A DNA stretch of 64,000 nt from Cryobacterium sp. Y11. Lineage in GTDB: Bacteria; Actinomycetota; Actinomycetes; Actinomycetales; Microbacteriaceae. Numbering within the stretch: the stretch's first letter is position 1; every line of letters starts with the position of its first letter. The position numbers and the translations under genes are program-made. The stretch is taken from positions 186,001 through 250,000 of the forward strand of contig NZ_PJJO01000056.1 in assembly GCF_002929535.1 (NCBI RefSeq). Direction: 5' to 3'. The notes below the pieces were generated by a model. It worked only from the letters and a program-made list of their open reading frames with translations. It searched no databases and was not told the origin of the DNA. Of this stretch, positions 19,529 to 29,226 are shown one piece after another.

Positions 19529-20902
19529 GTGTCGGATCAGAATTTTGACATTGTCGTTCTCGGTGGTGGAAGCGGTGGATACGCAGCAGCGTTGCGTGCC
19601 GTGCAGCTGGGATTCACCGTTGGTCTGATCGAGAAGGGCAAACTCGGCGGCACTTGCCTGCACGTCGGTTGTATTCCGACCAAGGCTCTCCTGCACTCGG
19701 CCGAAGTCGCCGACGTTAGCCGCGAAGCGGCCAAGTACGGCGTCAAGACTGCGTTCGAGGGTATTGACATCGCCGCGGTCACCGCGTTCCGCGAGGGCAT
19801 CGTCGCCAGCAAATACAAGGGCCTCCAGGGTCTGGTCAAGGCCCGCGGCATCACCGTGATCGAGGGCGAAGGCCATCTGGTCTCCCCCACATCCGTTCAG
19901 GTTGGCGACGACCTGATCATCGGCAAGAACGTCATCCTCGCAACCGGTTCCTACTCCCGGTCGCTGCCTGGGCTCGAGATCGGCGGCCGCGTCATCACGA
20001 GCGAGACCGCGCTCGCCCTGGATTATGTGCCCAAGAAGGTCGCCGTGCTCGGCGGCGGCGTCATCGGCGCCGAGTTCGCGAGCGTCTGGAAGTCCTTTGG
20101 CGCCGAAGTCACGATCATCGAAGCCCTGCCGCACCTCGTGCCCAACGAGGAAGAGTCCATCTCGAAGCAGCTGGAGCGTGCATTCCGCAAGCGCGGTATC
20201 GAGTATTCCCTCGGCATCCGCTTTCAGAGTGTTGCGCAGTCCGACTCTGGCGTCGTCGTCACCTTGGAAAACGGTGCAACGGTTGAGGCTGACCTGCTGC
20301 TCGTCGCCGTCGGGCGTGGCCCAGTCACCGCCGGACTCGGCTACGATGAGGTCGGCATCACCATGGATCGTGGCTTCGTCATCACCGACGAGCGTCTCGC
20401 CACGAACATCCCCGGCGTCTACGCCGTTGGCGACATCGTTCCCGGCCTGCAGCTCGCTCACCGCGGTTTCCAACAGGGAATCTTCGTCGCCGAAGAGATC
20501 GCCGGACTCAACCCGATCATCGTCGAAGACATCAACATTCCCAAGGTCACCTACTGCGATCCCGAAGTTGCGTCCGTCGGCTACAGCGAAGCCAAGGCCG
20601 GCGACAAGTTTGGCGCCGACCAGATCTCGACGTACGAGTACAACCTCGGCGGAAACGGCAAGAGCTCGATTCTCGGTACTGCCGGATCGGTCAAGCTCGT
20701 TCGGGTCAAGGATGGTCCCATCGTGGGCATCCACATGATCGGTGCGCGCGTTGGAGAGCTCATCGGTGAAGGCCAGCTCGTCGTGAACTGGGAAGCGTAC
20801 CCGGAGGACATCGCTCCGTTCGTGCACGCTCACCCGACGCAGAACGAAGCCCTGGGTGAGGCATTCCTTGCTCTCGCCGGCAAGCCACTGCACGCGATGT
20901 AG
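19529..20902 (+). CDS. lpd: Dihydrolipoyl dehydrogenase (E3)
   Basis: FAD enzyme that reoxidises dihydrolipoyl groups of 2-oxo-acid dehydrogenases with NAD+. 457 aa. An FAD-binding GGGSGGYAAALRA lies at the N-terminus, the redox-active disulfide in GGTCLHVGCIPTKALLH about residues 41-57, the NAD-binding GGGVIGAEFASVW about 180, and the C-terminal active-site HAHPTQNEALGEA. Start is GTG 19529 with GGGAG about 9 nt upstream. It is followed by sucB 59 bp downstream, so E3 and E2 are likely co-expressed. E1 is not adjacent. Confidence 0.97.
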   Translation: MSDQNFDIVVLGGGSGGYAAALRAVQLGFTVGLIEKGKLGGTCLHVGCIPTKALLHSAEVADVSREAAKYGVKTAFEGIDIAAVTAFREGIVASKYKGLQGLVKARGITVIEGEGHLVSPTSVQVGDDLIIGKNVILATGSYSRSLPGLEIGGRVITSETALALDYVPKKVAVLGGGVIGAEFASVWKSFGAEVTIIEALPHLVPNEEESISKQLERAFRKRGIEYSLGIRFQSVAQSDSGVVVTLENGATVEADLLLVAVGRGPVTAGLGYDEVGITMDRGFVITDERLATNIPGVYAVGDIVPGLQLAHRGFQQGIFVAEEIAGLNPIIVEDINIPKVTYCDPEVASVGYSEAKAGDKFGADQISTYEYNLGGNGKSSILGTAGSVKLVRVKDGPIVGIHMIGARVGELIGEGQLVVNWEAYPEDIAPFVHAHPTQNEALGEAFLALAGKPLHAM

Positions 20903-20961
20903 TCTGCCGCCACTCTTATTCCACTTTTAGACAAACAAACGGTTTTGAAGGAGACATGCGC

Positions 20962-22353
20962 ATGAGCGAATCCGTCAGCCTCCCGGCACTCGGAGAGAGT
21001 GTTACAGAGGGCACGGTCACCCGCTGGCTCAAAAACGTGGGCGACCGCGTGGAGGTCGACGAGCCGCTGCTCGAAGTGTCGACCGACAAGGTGGACACGG
21101 AAATCCCGTCCCCGGTCGCCGGCATTATTGAAGCCATCCTGGTGCAGGAAGACGAGACCGTTGAGGTCGGAACGCCGCTGGTTACGATCGGCGACGGAAG
21201 CGGCGCTGTTGCCGCGGCGCCGGAAGCTGCGCCAGTCGCTGCTCCGGTCGTTGAAGCAGCCGCCGTTGCTGCACCCGCGCCCGTTGCTGAAGCACCGGCC
21301 CCCGCGGCCGCACCGGTTGCTGTTGCGGCACCCGTCGCACCGGCACCGGTTGCACCGGCACCCGTCGCACCTGCACCGGTTGCACCGGCACCCGTGGCCG
21401 CACCGGCTGCGGCACCCGTCGCACCGCCCGCGACAGCTGCTCCCGTCACACGTGGCTCGCACGCCGGCACCAGCGGATACGTCACCCCGATCGTGCGCAA
21501 GCTCGCCAATGAAGCCGGCGTCGATCTGTCGACTGTCAGCGGAACGGGCGTGGGCGGACGCATCCGCAAGGAAGATATCGTGCAAGCGGCTTCGTCGGTT
21601 GGTGCAGCATCCGCTGCCCCGATCGTGGAGAACTCGCCGCTGCGCGGAACAACGCAGCCGATGTCTCGACTGCGCAAGGTCGTCGCCGAGCGCGCTGTCA
21701 TCTCGATGCAGTCGTCGGCTCAGCTCACGACCGTGGTCGAGGTGGATGTCACCCGTGTGGCGATGCTGCGCGACCGCGTCAAGGTTGCCTTCAACGAGAA
21801 GACCGGCAACAAGCTGTCGTTCTTGCCGTTCTTTGCCCTGGCCGCCGCCGAGGCACTGCGTGCCATCCCGATCGTCAACGCCACGATTGACGGCGACACC
21901 ATCGTCTATCCGGCGCAGGAAAACATCAGCATCGCCGTCGACACCGAACGTGGGCTGCTCACTCCCGTCGTGCGCAACGCCGGCGAACTCGACCTGGCCG
22001 GTTTCGCCGCGCAGATCGCCGACCTTGCTGCCCGCACCCGAGACAACAAGCTCAAGCCCGACGAGTTGAGCGGTGGCACCTTCACACTGACCAACACCGG
22101 TTCGCGCGGTGCGCTGTTTGACACGCCCGTGGTCTTCCTGCCGCAGAGCGCCATCCTTGGCACCGGCATTGTCTACAAGAAACCGCTCGTTGTGACCAAT
22201 GACGGCCTCGACTCGATCGCGATTCGTTCGAGCGTGTATCTGGCGCTGTCGTACGACCACCGCATCATCGACGGTGCTGACGCAGCCCGCTTCCTCACCA
22301 CGATGAAAGCGCGCCTCGAAGCTGGAGCGTTCGAGGGCAACCTCGGAATCTAG
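20962..22353 (+). CDS. sucB: Dihydrolipoyllysine succinyltransferase, E2 of 2-oxoglutarate (or shared) dehydrogenase
   Basis: Lipoate-bearing acyltransferase core. 463 aa. One lipoyl domain (residues 1-80) has the lipoylated Lys in STDKVDTEIP. An Ala/Pro linker (about 85-160) contains a 30-bp tandem repeat. The peripheral-subunit-binding domain starts at YVTPIVRKLANEAG, and the catalytic domain ends with SYDHRIIDGADAARF (His-x3-Asp-Gly). ATG 20962 is preferred over ATG 20956 because AAGGAG then sits 8 nt upstream. In actinobacteria this E2 may serve both pyruvate and 2-oxoglutarate complexes. Two copies of a 10-bp unit (22361-22380) follow the stop. Confidence 0.94.
   Translation: MSESVSLPALGESVTEGTVTRWLKNVGDRVEVDEPLLEVSTDKVDTEIPSPVAGIIEAILVQEDETVEVGTPLVTIGDGSGAVAAAPEAAPVAAPVVEAAAVAAPAPVAEAPAPAAAPVAVAAPVAPAPVAPAPVAPAPVAPAPVAAPAAAPVAPPATAAPVTRGSHAGTSGYVTPIVRKLANEAGVDLSTVSGTGVGGRIRKEDIVQAASSVGAASAAPIVENSPLRGTTQPMSRLRKVVAERAVISMQSSAQLTTVVEVDVTRVAMLRDRVKVAFNEKTGNKLSFLPFFALAAAEALRAIPIVNATIDGDTIVYPAQENISIAVDTERGLLTPVVRNAGELDLAGFAAQIADLAARTRDNKLKPDELSGGTFTLTNTGSRGALFDTPVVFLPQSAILGTGIVYKKPLVVTNDGLDSIAIRSSVYLALSYDHRIIDGADAARFLTTMKARLEAGAFEGNLGI
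21331..21390 (+). repeat. 30-bp tandem repeat in the sucB linker
   Basis: Two adjacent 30-bp copies (21331-21360 and 21361-21390) differing at one base, encoding an Ala-Pro-Val repeat in the flexible linker between lipoyl and subunit-binding domains. A third partial copy follows. Copy-number change here would alter linker length in frame. Confidence 0.85.
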
Positions 22354-22398
22354 ATCCGACCGGGTCTGACCGGGTCTGACCGGTTGTGAGTGGATCGG

Positions 22399-24456
22399 TC
22401 AGTAGTCGAATATTTCACGGAGACGCCAGCCGTCCTCGCCCTTGACCACAAGGACCGAGGCCGGCTGGCGTTTTTCATCCCTGGCGACGGTGCTCATCGG
22501 TGCAGTCTCCGTTGGCCCGGCATCCGTTGGCCCGGCATTCGTCGGCTCGGTAGTCGTAGGAGCGGGGTCCAATGCCACGACGGCGAGGTTGCCGGTGCGT
22601 TCCGCGAGCGTGGCCACAAACCCCGCGTAGTCCGGCAGAGCTGCCTGTGAACCGCCTTGCTGCCGCTGGCGAGCGTCGTAGCTGTCAAGCGCCAGCACGG
22701 CTGACCCGGTCTGATCTACCGAGACCAGGCACACCAGCGATGCAGCGGCCAGGCAACTCGCCCGACTGGCCAGGAGGGCGACGACCGCCGCGACCGGGTC
22801 ATCCCCCGCAATGGCAGCGGCCAGGTTTGCGGATTCGGTAGCGGATACCGCAGAATCGGCCGATGTTGAACCCCTGGCACGGGCTGCGATGTCCGTCGTT
22901 GCTGCAGCATCGGATCCACCATCAGTCGCTGGTACTGGCGTACCGGCCTGCATGGTACCGGAGGCTGGATCGGAGCCTCCGTCCCGTCCGGAGAGCGGAA
23001 GCAGGGTCAGAGCGACCACGAGCACGCTCGCCCCAGAGAGACCCGCAATGAGGATCTGGCGGCGACGCCCGTGTGTTCGTTTGCGCAGCAGGTGGCCAAA
23101 CGTCTGGACCGGGTGAGCGTCCAGTGCGGTGTCGAGCAGGCCGTTCACGAGGGCTCTCGGGTGCAACCGCCGGAACGGTGTTCGCACCCGAGCGGCCAGC
23201 CGGCCGGCCAACTCGCGGTGACGGGATCGCCAGTACGTCCGCACTTCGAGACTGACGTCGTCGTCGCCGTCGTCGTCCTTCACATCACCACTCGAACGGG
23301 GCTCGTCCAGCATTGGGTCCAGCGCCTTCTGGCCATTCGCCCCTTGGCCGTGCGCGCTCTGGCCGTGCGCCCCCTGACTGTTCAGCGCGGCCAAGCTTCG
23401 GCGCAGCCGCACGCTATCGACGCTCCGACCGCGCCCCGCGGACGCCGAGGTTTCCTCTTCGGTTGTGACACTCGGCTCAAACCCGCGCAGCGCTGCGGCG
23501 TCGGCCCAGTCGAAGAGTTCGTGTTCTAAGGCCGCCAGCACCGATCTCAACGGGGCGCCGCCGTTGGCATCGAGGCGGAGGCTCTTCGGGCTCACGGCGG
23601 CCTGAAACTGGCGGATGAATCCGGTGCCGCTCAGGCTGTGCGGGTCGGACTCGTCGATGGCGTCCACAGCACCTTGCAGAATGATGGTGAGTCTGGCGTA
23701 GTCGGCCTGAAGTAGCAGCATCCGCTCTCGCGGAGCATCGTTGAGCCATCGCGCCGAACCCAGGCCGGTAACGACCGGTCGCCCGGTCGCGTCGAGCAAT
23801 ACCGTGGCTTGGCTCAAGCCGCCGTGGGCGAAACCGGCCGAGTGCAGCGAATCCAGGGCCATTGTGATGGGGGCCAGCATAGTCACCACTTCACCCGGAG
23901 TCAGCCGGGGGTGTTCTATCAAGTAACGTGCCAGCGATCCCCCGCCAAGGCGTTCCAGCACCAGACACGTTCGCATGTCATCATGCGCTGCGAAGTCCTG
24001 CTCCTTGCCGTGATCATCACCGCCACGGTACCGGGATGAATCCGGCTGGTTTCTACCGCGCGGATACGGGTCGTGCCGCTCCCTGTCGTACGGGCTACCG
24101 CCACCGGATGCTGCCGCGTCGTAGAAGGCCGCGTCGTGCTGAGCAACGTTGTACTGAGCAACGTCGTACTGAGCGACATCGAGCAGGCGAACGAGCCGTG
24201 GCGCTGCTGCCGACGTCAGTATGGCGATGTCTCGCTCGATACCCTCCGGCGATGCGTCGGCGCGAAAGACCTTGAGGGCCACGGCCGTTCCGCCGCCGGA
24301 ATATCCGAGGTAGACCTCGGATCGATCCCCACTCCCCAACATACGCACGACCCGATAGCCGGCAATTGCTGCCGGGCTCCCGACTGGCTGGGCCAACCGG
24401 CCGGTATTTGGCGATGTCAAGGTCGAACTGGGAGAGCGTGCGCCGAGTCGTTTCAC
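22399..24456 (-). CDS. Membrane-anchored serine/threonine pseudokinase-like protein
   Basis: 685 aa. An N-terminal protein-kinase fold (about residues 33-310) has a glycine loop LGSGDRSEVYLG and the ATP Lys in VALKVF. The catalytic loop, however, reads FAHGGLSQATVLL instead of HRD, and the DFG position reads VTGLGSARW, so both catalytic Asp residues are missing. A low-complexity insert with repeated DVAQY units interrupts the N-lobe (about 92-155). A cytosolic linker holds HGQ-type repeats, one membrane helix lies near residue 475, and an extracellular Thr/Ser/Ala-rich part ends the protein. It lies between sucB and lipB, convergent with sucB. Probably a scaffold or sensor; its role is unknown. 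Confidence 0.8.
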   Translation of the reverse strand: MKRLGARSPSSTLTSPNTGRLAQPVGSPAAIAGYRVVRMLGSGDRSEVYLGYSGGGTAVALKVFRADASPEGIERDIAILTSAAAPRLVRLLDVAQYDVAQYNVAQHDAAFYDAAASGGGSPYDRERHDPYPRGRNQPDSSRYRGGDDHGKEQDFAAHDDMRTCLVLERLGGGSLARYLIEHPRLTPGEVVTMLAPITMALDSLHSAGFAHGGLSQATVLLDATGRPVVTGLGSARWLNDAPRERMLLLQADYARLTIILQGAVDAIDESDPHSLSGTGFIRQFQAAVSPKSLRLDANGGAPLRSVLAALEHELFDWADAAALRGFEPSVTTEEETSASAGRGRSVDSVRLRRSLAALNSQGAHGQSAHGQGANGQKALDPMLDEPRSSGDVKDDDGDDDVSLEVRTYWRSRHRELAGRLAARVRTPFRRLHPRALVNGLLDTALDAHPVQTFGHLLRKRTHGRRRQILIAGLSGASVLVVALTLLPLSGRDGGSDPASGTMQAGTPVPATDGGSDAAATTDIAARARGSTSADSAVSATESANLAAAIAGDDPVAAVVALLASRASCLAAASLVCLVSVDQTGSAVLALDSYDARQRQQGGSQAALPDYAGFVATLAERTGNLAVVALDPAPTTTEPTNAGPTDAGPTETAPMSTVARDEKRQPASVLVVKGEDGWRLREIFDY
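24136..24180 (-). repeat. Three 15-bp tandem units encoding DVAQY-type repeats
   Basis: Units 24136-24150, 24151-24165 and 24166-24180 differ by one to three bases and encode the repeated Asp/Asn-Val-Ala-Gln-Tyr/His segment in the pseudokinase N-lobe insert. The unit length is a multiple of three, so expansion keeps frame. Confidence 0.85.
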
Positions 24457-24656
24457 GCGATCATGATCTCCCGTCTGGACGCCCTCACGCTGCGCCAGCC
24501 CCCAATCGGTGGAGAGATGTGAAACCGAGCAGCTGTGGAGGAGGAGCCGACCGCTCGTCTGGCGCGAGGCATCCGCTGCCCGGTCACGCCGTGTATGCCG
24601 ATGCCGCTGCCGATGCCGCTGGTGCGCCCGCGGCCCAAGACCCCTAGACTGTGCAG

Positions 24657-25337
24657 ATGCTCGACTTTGTCGTCGCGGGGCTAAGCGCCAACTCCGTGCC
24701 GTATGTTGAGGGCCTAGAGCTCCAACGCGCAGTCCACCGTTCCGTCGTCGCCAGAGAGCTTCCGGACACCGTTCTCCTCTTGGAGCATCTCGCCGTGTAC
24801 ACGGCAGGTAAACGCACCCTGCCGGAGGAACGCCCCATCGACGACACTCCGGTGATTGATGTCGACCGCGGCGGCAAAATCACCTGGCACGGACCCGGGC
24901 AACTGGTTGGCTATCCCATCCTGCACCTGGCAGAACCGATCGACGTTGTCGGTTACGTTCGCGCCCTCGAGGGCGCGCTGATCGAGGTGCTGACCGACTT
25001 CGGCATCGACGCCGTTCGGGTACCCGGACGCTCCGGCGTCTGGGTCGGATCGGCCGGACACGAAGACAAAATTGCCGCCATCGGAATTCGCGTCGCCCAG
25101 GGCGTCACCATGCACGGCTTCGCGCTCAACTGCAGCAATTCCCTCGAGCCCTACGAACACATCATCGCCTGTGGAATACGCGATGCGGGAGTGACCACGA
25201 TGTCACGCGTACTGGGACGCACGATCGACCCGAGCGAACTGATCGACCCGATCACCACCGCCTTCCGTAACACGGTCGCTCTCAATCCGGCCAGCCCGTC
25301 TACCGTCACCTCGAACCCCGTCAGGACACACGCATGA
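24657..25337 (+). CDS. lipB: Octanoyltransferase (lipoate biosynthesis)
   Basis: Transfers octanoyl from acyl carrier protein to lipoyl domains. 226 aa from ATG 24657; GTG 24651 is an in-frame alternative. Family motifs are [16 protein letters not shown] (about residues 69-84), the catalytic Lys region [17 protein letters not shown], and the acyl-thioester Cys in [15 protein letters not shown] near residue 170. It overlaps lipA by 4 bp (ATGA), so the pair is translationally coupled. The product matures the sucB lipoyl domain encoded 2 kb upstream. Confidence 0.95.
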   Translation: MLDFVVAGLSANSVPYVEGLELQRAVHRSVVARELPDTVLLLEHLAVYTAGKRTLPEERPIDDTPVIDVDRGGKITWHGPGQLVGYPILHLAEPIDVVGYVRALEGALIEVLTDFGIDAVRVPGRSGVWVGSAGHEDKIAAIGIRVAQGVTMHGFALNCSNSLEPYEHIIACGIRDAGVTTMSRVLGRTIDPSELIDPITTAFRNTVALNPASPSTVTSNPVRTHA

Positions 25338-26323
25338 GTGCAGTACCCGAAGGCCGCAAACTCCTGCGCCTGGAAATTCGTAACGCCGAAACTCCTATTG
25401 AACGCAAGCCCTCCTGGATCAAGACCGTCGCCAAGATGGGACCGGAATACCAAAAGCTCCAGAGCCTGGTCAAGAGCGAGAACTTGCACACGGTCTGCCA
25501 GGAGGCGGGTTGCCCCAACATCTTCGAATGCTGGGAGGACCGCGAGGCGACCTTCTTGATCGGCGGCTCGCAGTGCACGCGGCGCTGCGACTTCTGCCAG
25601 ATCGACACCGGCAAACCCGCCGACTATGACACCGACGAACCACGCCGGGTCGGCGAATCGGTCGTATCGATGAACCTGCGCTACGCCACCGTGACCGGTG
25701 TGGCCAGGGATGACTTGCCCGATGAAGGAGCCTGGCTCTACGCCGAAACCATCCGCCAGATCCACCAGCAGAGTCCCGGTACCGGTGTTGAGATTCTGGT
25801 ACCCGACTTCTCCGGCAACCCGGAGCATCTCGCGCAGGTGTTTTCGGCCAAGCCGGAGGTGTTCGCACACAATGTGGAGACTGTGCCACGCATCTTCAAA
25901 CGTATCCGCCCCGCCTTTCGCTACGACCGATCGCTCGACGTGCTCACTCAGGGACGCAACGCTGGCCTGATCACCAAGTCCAATCTCATCTTGGGGATGG
26001 GCGAGGAACGCGCAGAGGTCAGCCAGGCTCTGCACGATCTCTATGACGCCGGCACCGACATCATCACTATCACGCAGTACCTGCGGCCGAGCGCCCGGCA
26101 CCTGCCCGTCGCCCGCTGGGTACGCCCGGAGGAATTCGTCGAGCTCAACGAGGAAGCAAAGGAAATCGGCTTTCTCGGCGTATTGTCCGGTCCGCTGGTG
26201 CGTTCGTCCTATCGTGCCGGCCGACTGTGGGCCCAGTCCATGGTCGCTACCGGTCGCGAGATTCCGGCCGAACTACGCCAGCTTGCGGATGCCCAGCTCG
26301 GCTTTGCCCAGGCCGCGTCATGA
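25334..26323 (+). CDS. lipA: Lipoyl synthase (radical SAM)
   Basis: Inserts two sulfur atoms into protein-bound octanoyl using SAM and two Fe-S clusters. 329 aa. The auxiliary cluster cysteines are in [12 protein letters not shown] (about residues 55-66), and the radical-SAM cluster motif [11 protein letters not shown] lies about residues 81-91. The C-terminal [13 protein letters not shown] carries the conserved Arg-Ser-Ser-Tyr element, which binds the auxiliary cluster. Overlaps lipB by 4 bp. Confidence 0.97.
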   Translation: MSAVPEGRKLLRLEIRNAETPIERKPSWIKTVAKMGPEYQKLQSLVKSENLHTVCQEAGCPNIFECWEDREATFLIGGSQCTRRCDFCQIDTGKPADYDTDEPRRVGESVVSMNLRYATVTGVARDDLPDEGAWLYAETIRQIHQQSPGTGVEILVPDFSGNPEHLAQVFSAKPEVFAHNVETVPRIFKRIRPAFRYDRSLDVLTQGRNAGLITKSNLILGMGEERAEVSQALHDLYDAGTDIITITQYLRPSARHLPVARWVRPEEFVELNEEAKEIGFLGVLSGPLVRSSYRAGRLWAQSMVATGREIPAELRQLADAQLGFAQAAS

Positions 26324-26383
26324 TGCGAGAGCAAATGCGAATTCGGTCACGCGGCATTGGGGTGACTAGGTAGTCTTATACCC

Positions 26384-27091
26384 ATGGCACGCAGCAAGGA
26401 AAAGACCCCCAAAAAACCGAAACAGCCCGGCCGCTTGAAGCAAATGTGGCAGGTTTTCCAGATGACGAGACGATATGACTCGAATATCGTGTGGATTCTG
26501 GTTCTGGCCTTCCTCATCCCCGTTCTGGTCAGCCTGGCTCTGGCCCTGCTCATCCCCGGCAGCAACGTTTTCACGATGGTGCTGTGGATCGTTGCCGGCG
26601 TGCTGGCCGGAATTCTGGCGATGCTCATCATTCTGGGGCGGCGCGCCGAGAAGGCCGCCTATTCGCAGATTGAGGGTCAGCCCGGCGCCGTCGGGGCTGT
26701 GCTGCGCAGCTCGCTCAAGCGTGGGTGGGTCGGCAGTGAAATGCCGGTCGCCGTCAACGGCAAGACCCAAGATGCGGTCTACCGCGCCGTTGGGCGTGGC
26801 GGTGTCGTCCTGATCAGCGAGGGACCAAAAACACGCACTGCCCGCATGCTCGACGAGGAAAAGCGCAAGATCGTGCGCATCGGCGGCAACGTTGGCGTGA
26901 CCGTCATTTCGGTCGGACCGGACGAAGACGCTGTGCCGCTACACAAGCTCGCCCGCCGGTTGACCCGGATCAAGCCAACGCTGACCAAGGCCGAGGTTCT
27001 CGCCGTCAACAATCGGTTGAATTCGATGGGTACGAAACTGCCTATTCCCAAGGGTGTTGACCCGATGAAGGCGCGCCCACAGCGCGGTTAA
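26384..27091 (+). CDS. DUF4191 membrane protein
   Basis: Conserved actinobacterial protein of unknown function, 235 aa, equivalent in position to Rv2219 of M. tuberculosis. A basic N-terminus with a KKPKQPGRLKQMWQVFQMTR segment precedes two membrane helices (about residues 32-53 and 58-83), followed by a soluble domain with GRGGVVLISEGPKTRT. ATG 26384 lies 60 bp after lipA in the same direction. A 19-bp inverted repeat terminator follows the stop. Confidence 0.88.
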   Translation: MARSKEKTPKKPKQPGRLKQMWQVFQMTRRYDSNIVWILVLAFLIPVLVSLALALLIPGSNVFTMVLWIVAGVLAGILAMLIILGRRAEKAAYSQIEGQPGAVGAVLRSSLKRGWVGSEMPVAVNGKTQDAVYRAVGRGGVVLISEGPKTRTARMLDEEKRKIVRIGGNVGVTVISVGPDEDAVPLHKLARRLTRIKPTLTKAEVLAVNNRLNSMGTKLPIPKGVDPMKARPQRG

Positions 27092-27102
27092 CCGTAGACC
27101 AG

Positions 27103-27144
27103 ACAACGCAGGGCCGGACGCGAAAGCGTCCGGCCCTGCGTTGT
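27103..27144. terminator. Bidirectional hairpin terminator between DUF4191 and RDD genes
   Basis: Perfect 19-bp inverted repeat (27103-27121 with 27126-27144) closed by a GAAA tetraloop, placed between two convergent stops. No long T-run follows, so it may rely on stem strength alone. Confidence 0.75.
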
Positions 27145-27153
27145 AGATCAGAG

Positions 27154-27582
27154 CTACCGACGGATGAGCGCCGTTCCGGCGATCTTGTCGTGAAAACCGC
27201 GCTGATCCGAGTCCCACACCAGCGCGGGAAAGGCGATTCCCAGCAGAAGCGAACGCACGACGGGCCGCCACAGACCAACCCAACCACCGTGAATGGAAAT
27301 CAGCCGCAGGCCAACGAGGCGGTGGCCGATACTGGCCCCAATCGTCGGAATGAACACGATCTGCATGATGACGAAGATGATCAGGTTCGCGAACGGATCA
27401 TAGTGAAAGAAGGTCGCCGACACCGCGATCGCGATGGCCCAGTCGATGGCAAAGCCCAGAATTCGTCGCCCAGGCCGACCGATCGAACTCGGCCCGACCT
27501 GGGGTAATCCAAGGCGTTGCCCCGGCCACGCGCTGGGCGGAACCTGGCCAAAAGTGTTCGGGCGGGAGTGGGAGTCTGACAC
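27154..27582 (-). CDS. RDD-family membrane protein
   Basis: 142 aa. The RDD family signature starts at RRILGFAIDWAIA (about residue 39), and three membrane helices follow to about residue 130. Charged residues of the family lie at the helix ends. Function of the family is unknown; proposals include small-molecule or ion transport. It corresponds in position to Rv2219A between lipA and glnA1. ATG 27582 diverges from glnA1 and lies 28 bp from the GlnR box, so its promoter may be affected by GlnR. Confidence 0.85.
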   Translation of the reverse strand: MSDSHSRPNTFGQVPPSAWPGQRLGLPQVGPSSIGRPGRRILGFAIDWAIAIAVSATFFHYDPFANLIIFVIMQIVFIPTIGASIGHRLVGLRLISIHGGWVGLWRPVVRSLLLGIAFPALVWDSDQRGFHDKIAGTALIRR

Positions 27583-27610
27583 TCGATGAGTCTACCGATC
27601 AGATGCCCCC

Positions 27611-27648
27611 GTAACATGTGTGAAACATAAGCGTCACGGATAAGTAAC
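27611..27648 (+). promoter_or_regulatory. GlnR box upstream of glnA1
   Basis: Four elements at exact 11-bp spacing: GTAAC (27611), GAAAC (27622), GTCAC (27633) and GTAAC (27644), separated by 6-nt spacers. This fits the actinobacterial GlnR consensus gTnAC-n6-GaAAC repeated twice. It lies about 80-115 bp before the glnA1 start and predicts control by nitrogen supply. Confidence 0.85.
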
Positions 27649-27726
27649 TCAGCGCCACTAACCTCAGTAAAGCCGATGTGTCCGATTCGGCCGTATCCAC
27701 GCCCTCGTCGTCTGGAGTTAAACCGC

Positions 27727-29151
27727 ATGTTCCGCGATTCGTCCGAAGTGCTCAAATTCATCAAGGATACGGACGTCAAGTTTCTTGACATCCGTTTCAC
27801 CGATCTTCCCGGCGTGCAGCAGCACTTCAACATCCCGGCATCCACTGTCGATGAGGAGTTCTTCACCGTCGGTCAGATGTTCGATGGTTCCTCGATTCGC
27901 GGTTTCGCGTCCATCCACGAATCGGACATGCAGCTCATCCCCGACGTGTCGACGGCCTACATCGACGCCTTCCGCACCGAGCGCACCCTCATCATGCTGT
28001 TCGACATCTACAACCCGCGTAACGGCGAGATTTACTCCAAGGACCCGCGTCAGGTAGCGAAAAAGGCCGAAAAGTACCTCGCATCCACCGGCATCGGCGA
28101 CACGGCGTCCTTCGGCTCCGAAGCCGAGTTCTACATCTTCGACGACGTGCGCTACGAAGTGAACCAGCACACGAGCTATTATTCCGTCGACTCTGGCGAA
28201 GGCGCCTGGAACTCCGGCCGGAAGGAAGAAGGCGGAAACCTCGCCAACAAGACTCCGTTCAAGGGCGGATACTTTCCAGTCAGCCCGGTCGACCAGCACG
28301 CCGACATGCGCGACGACATCTGCCTCAAGCTGATCGACGCCGGATTCATCCTGGAACGCAGCCACCACGAGGTCGGCACCGGCGGCCAGGGCGAAATCAA
28401 CTACAGGTTCGACACCATGGTGCACGCGGCCGACGACCTGCTGAAGTTCAAGTACATCGTCAAGAACACCGCGCACGACTGGGGCAAGACCGCCACCTTC
28501 ATGCCCAAGCCACTATTCGGTGACAACGGCTCCGGGATGCACACCCACCAGTCGCTCTGGGCCGACGGCAAGCCGTTGTTCTACGACGAGGCCGGCTACG
28601 GCGGACTGTCCGACGTGGCCCGTTGGTACATCGGCGGGCTGCTCAAGCACGCCCCGGCCGTTCTCGCCTTCACCAACCCCACGGTCAACTCCTACCACCG
28701 CCTCGTTCCCGGCTTTGAAGCCCCGGTCAACCTGGTCTACTCGGCCGGAAACCGTTCGGCCGCGATCCGCATTCCGATCACCGGTACCAACCCGAAGGCC
28801 AAGCGCATCGAGTTCCGCGCTCCCGATGCGTCTGGTAACCCCTACCTCGCGTTCGCCGCGCAGCTGATGGCTGGCCTCGACGGAATCAAGAACCGGATTG
28901 AACCGCACGAGCCCGTCGACAAGGACCTCTACGAGCTGCCGCCCGAAGAAGCCAAGAATATCCCGCAGGTTCCTGCCTCGCTCGAGGAAGCACTGCAGGC
29001 CCTCGAAGCCGACCATGATTTCCTGCTGGCCGGAAACGTGTTCACGCCGGAACTGATCGAAACCTGGATCGAATACAAGCGCGAAAACGAGATCAAGCCG
29101 CTCGCCCAGCGCCCGCACCCGTTTGAGTTCGAACTGTACTACGGCGTTTAA
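27727..29151 (+). CDS. glnA: Glutamine synthetase type I, adenylylatable
   Basis: Condenses glutamate and ammonia to glutamine in a dodecamer. 474 aa from ATG 27727, with GGAG about 11 nt upstream; the open frame starts earlier at 27676. The N-terminal beta-grasp domain holds [11 protein letters not shown]; the catalytic domain shows [22 protein letters not shown] and [17 protein letters not shown]. The adenylylation site is present as [10 protein letters not shown] near residue 400, so GlnE can control it. A GlnR box lies upstream and a strong terminator follows the stop. Confidence 0.97.
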   Translation: MFRDSSEVLKFIKDTDVKFLDIRFTDLPGVQQHFNIPASTVDEEFFTVGQMFDGSSIRGFASIHESDMQLIPDVSTAYIDAFRTERTLIMLFDIYNPRNGEIYSKDPRQVAKKAEKYLASTGIGDTASFGSEAEFYIFDDVRYEVNQHTSYYSVDSGEGAWNSGRKEEGGNLANKTPFKGGYFPVSPVDQHADMRDDICLKLIDAGFILERSHHEVGTGGQGEINYRFDTMVHAADDLLKFKYIVKNTAHDWGKTATFMPKPLFGDNGSGMHTHQSLWADGKPLFYDEAGYGGLSDVARWYIGGLLKHAPAVLAFTNPTVNSYHRLVPGFEAPVNLVYSAGNRSAAIRIPITGTNPKAKRIEFRAPDASGNPYLAFAAQLMAGLDGIKNRIEPHEPVDKDLYELPPEEAKNIPQVPASLEEALQALEADHDFLLAGNVFTPELIETWIEYKRENEIKPLAQRPHPFEFELYYGV

Positions 29152-29164
29152 GCCCTACGTGTGC

Positions 29165-29196
29165 AAAAGGACCGCATCCTCGGATGCGGTCCTTTT
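29165..29196. terminator. Bidirectional terminator after glnA1 and glnE
   Basis: Perfect 15-bp inverted repeat (29165-29179 with 29182-29196), beginning 13 nt after the glnA1 stop and 30 nt past the glnE stop. It carries A and T tracts at its base on both strands, so it can end both convergent transcripts. Confidence 0.9.
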
Positions 29197-29226
29197 CGTT
29201 GCATGGTGCCTGGAGTGGCGGCCGGT

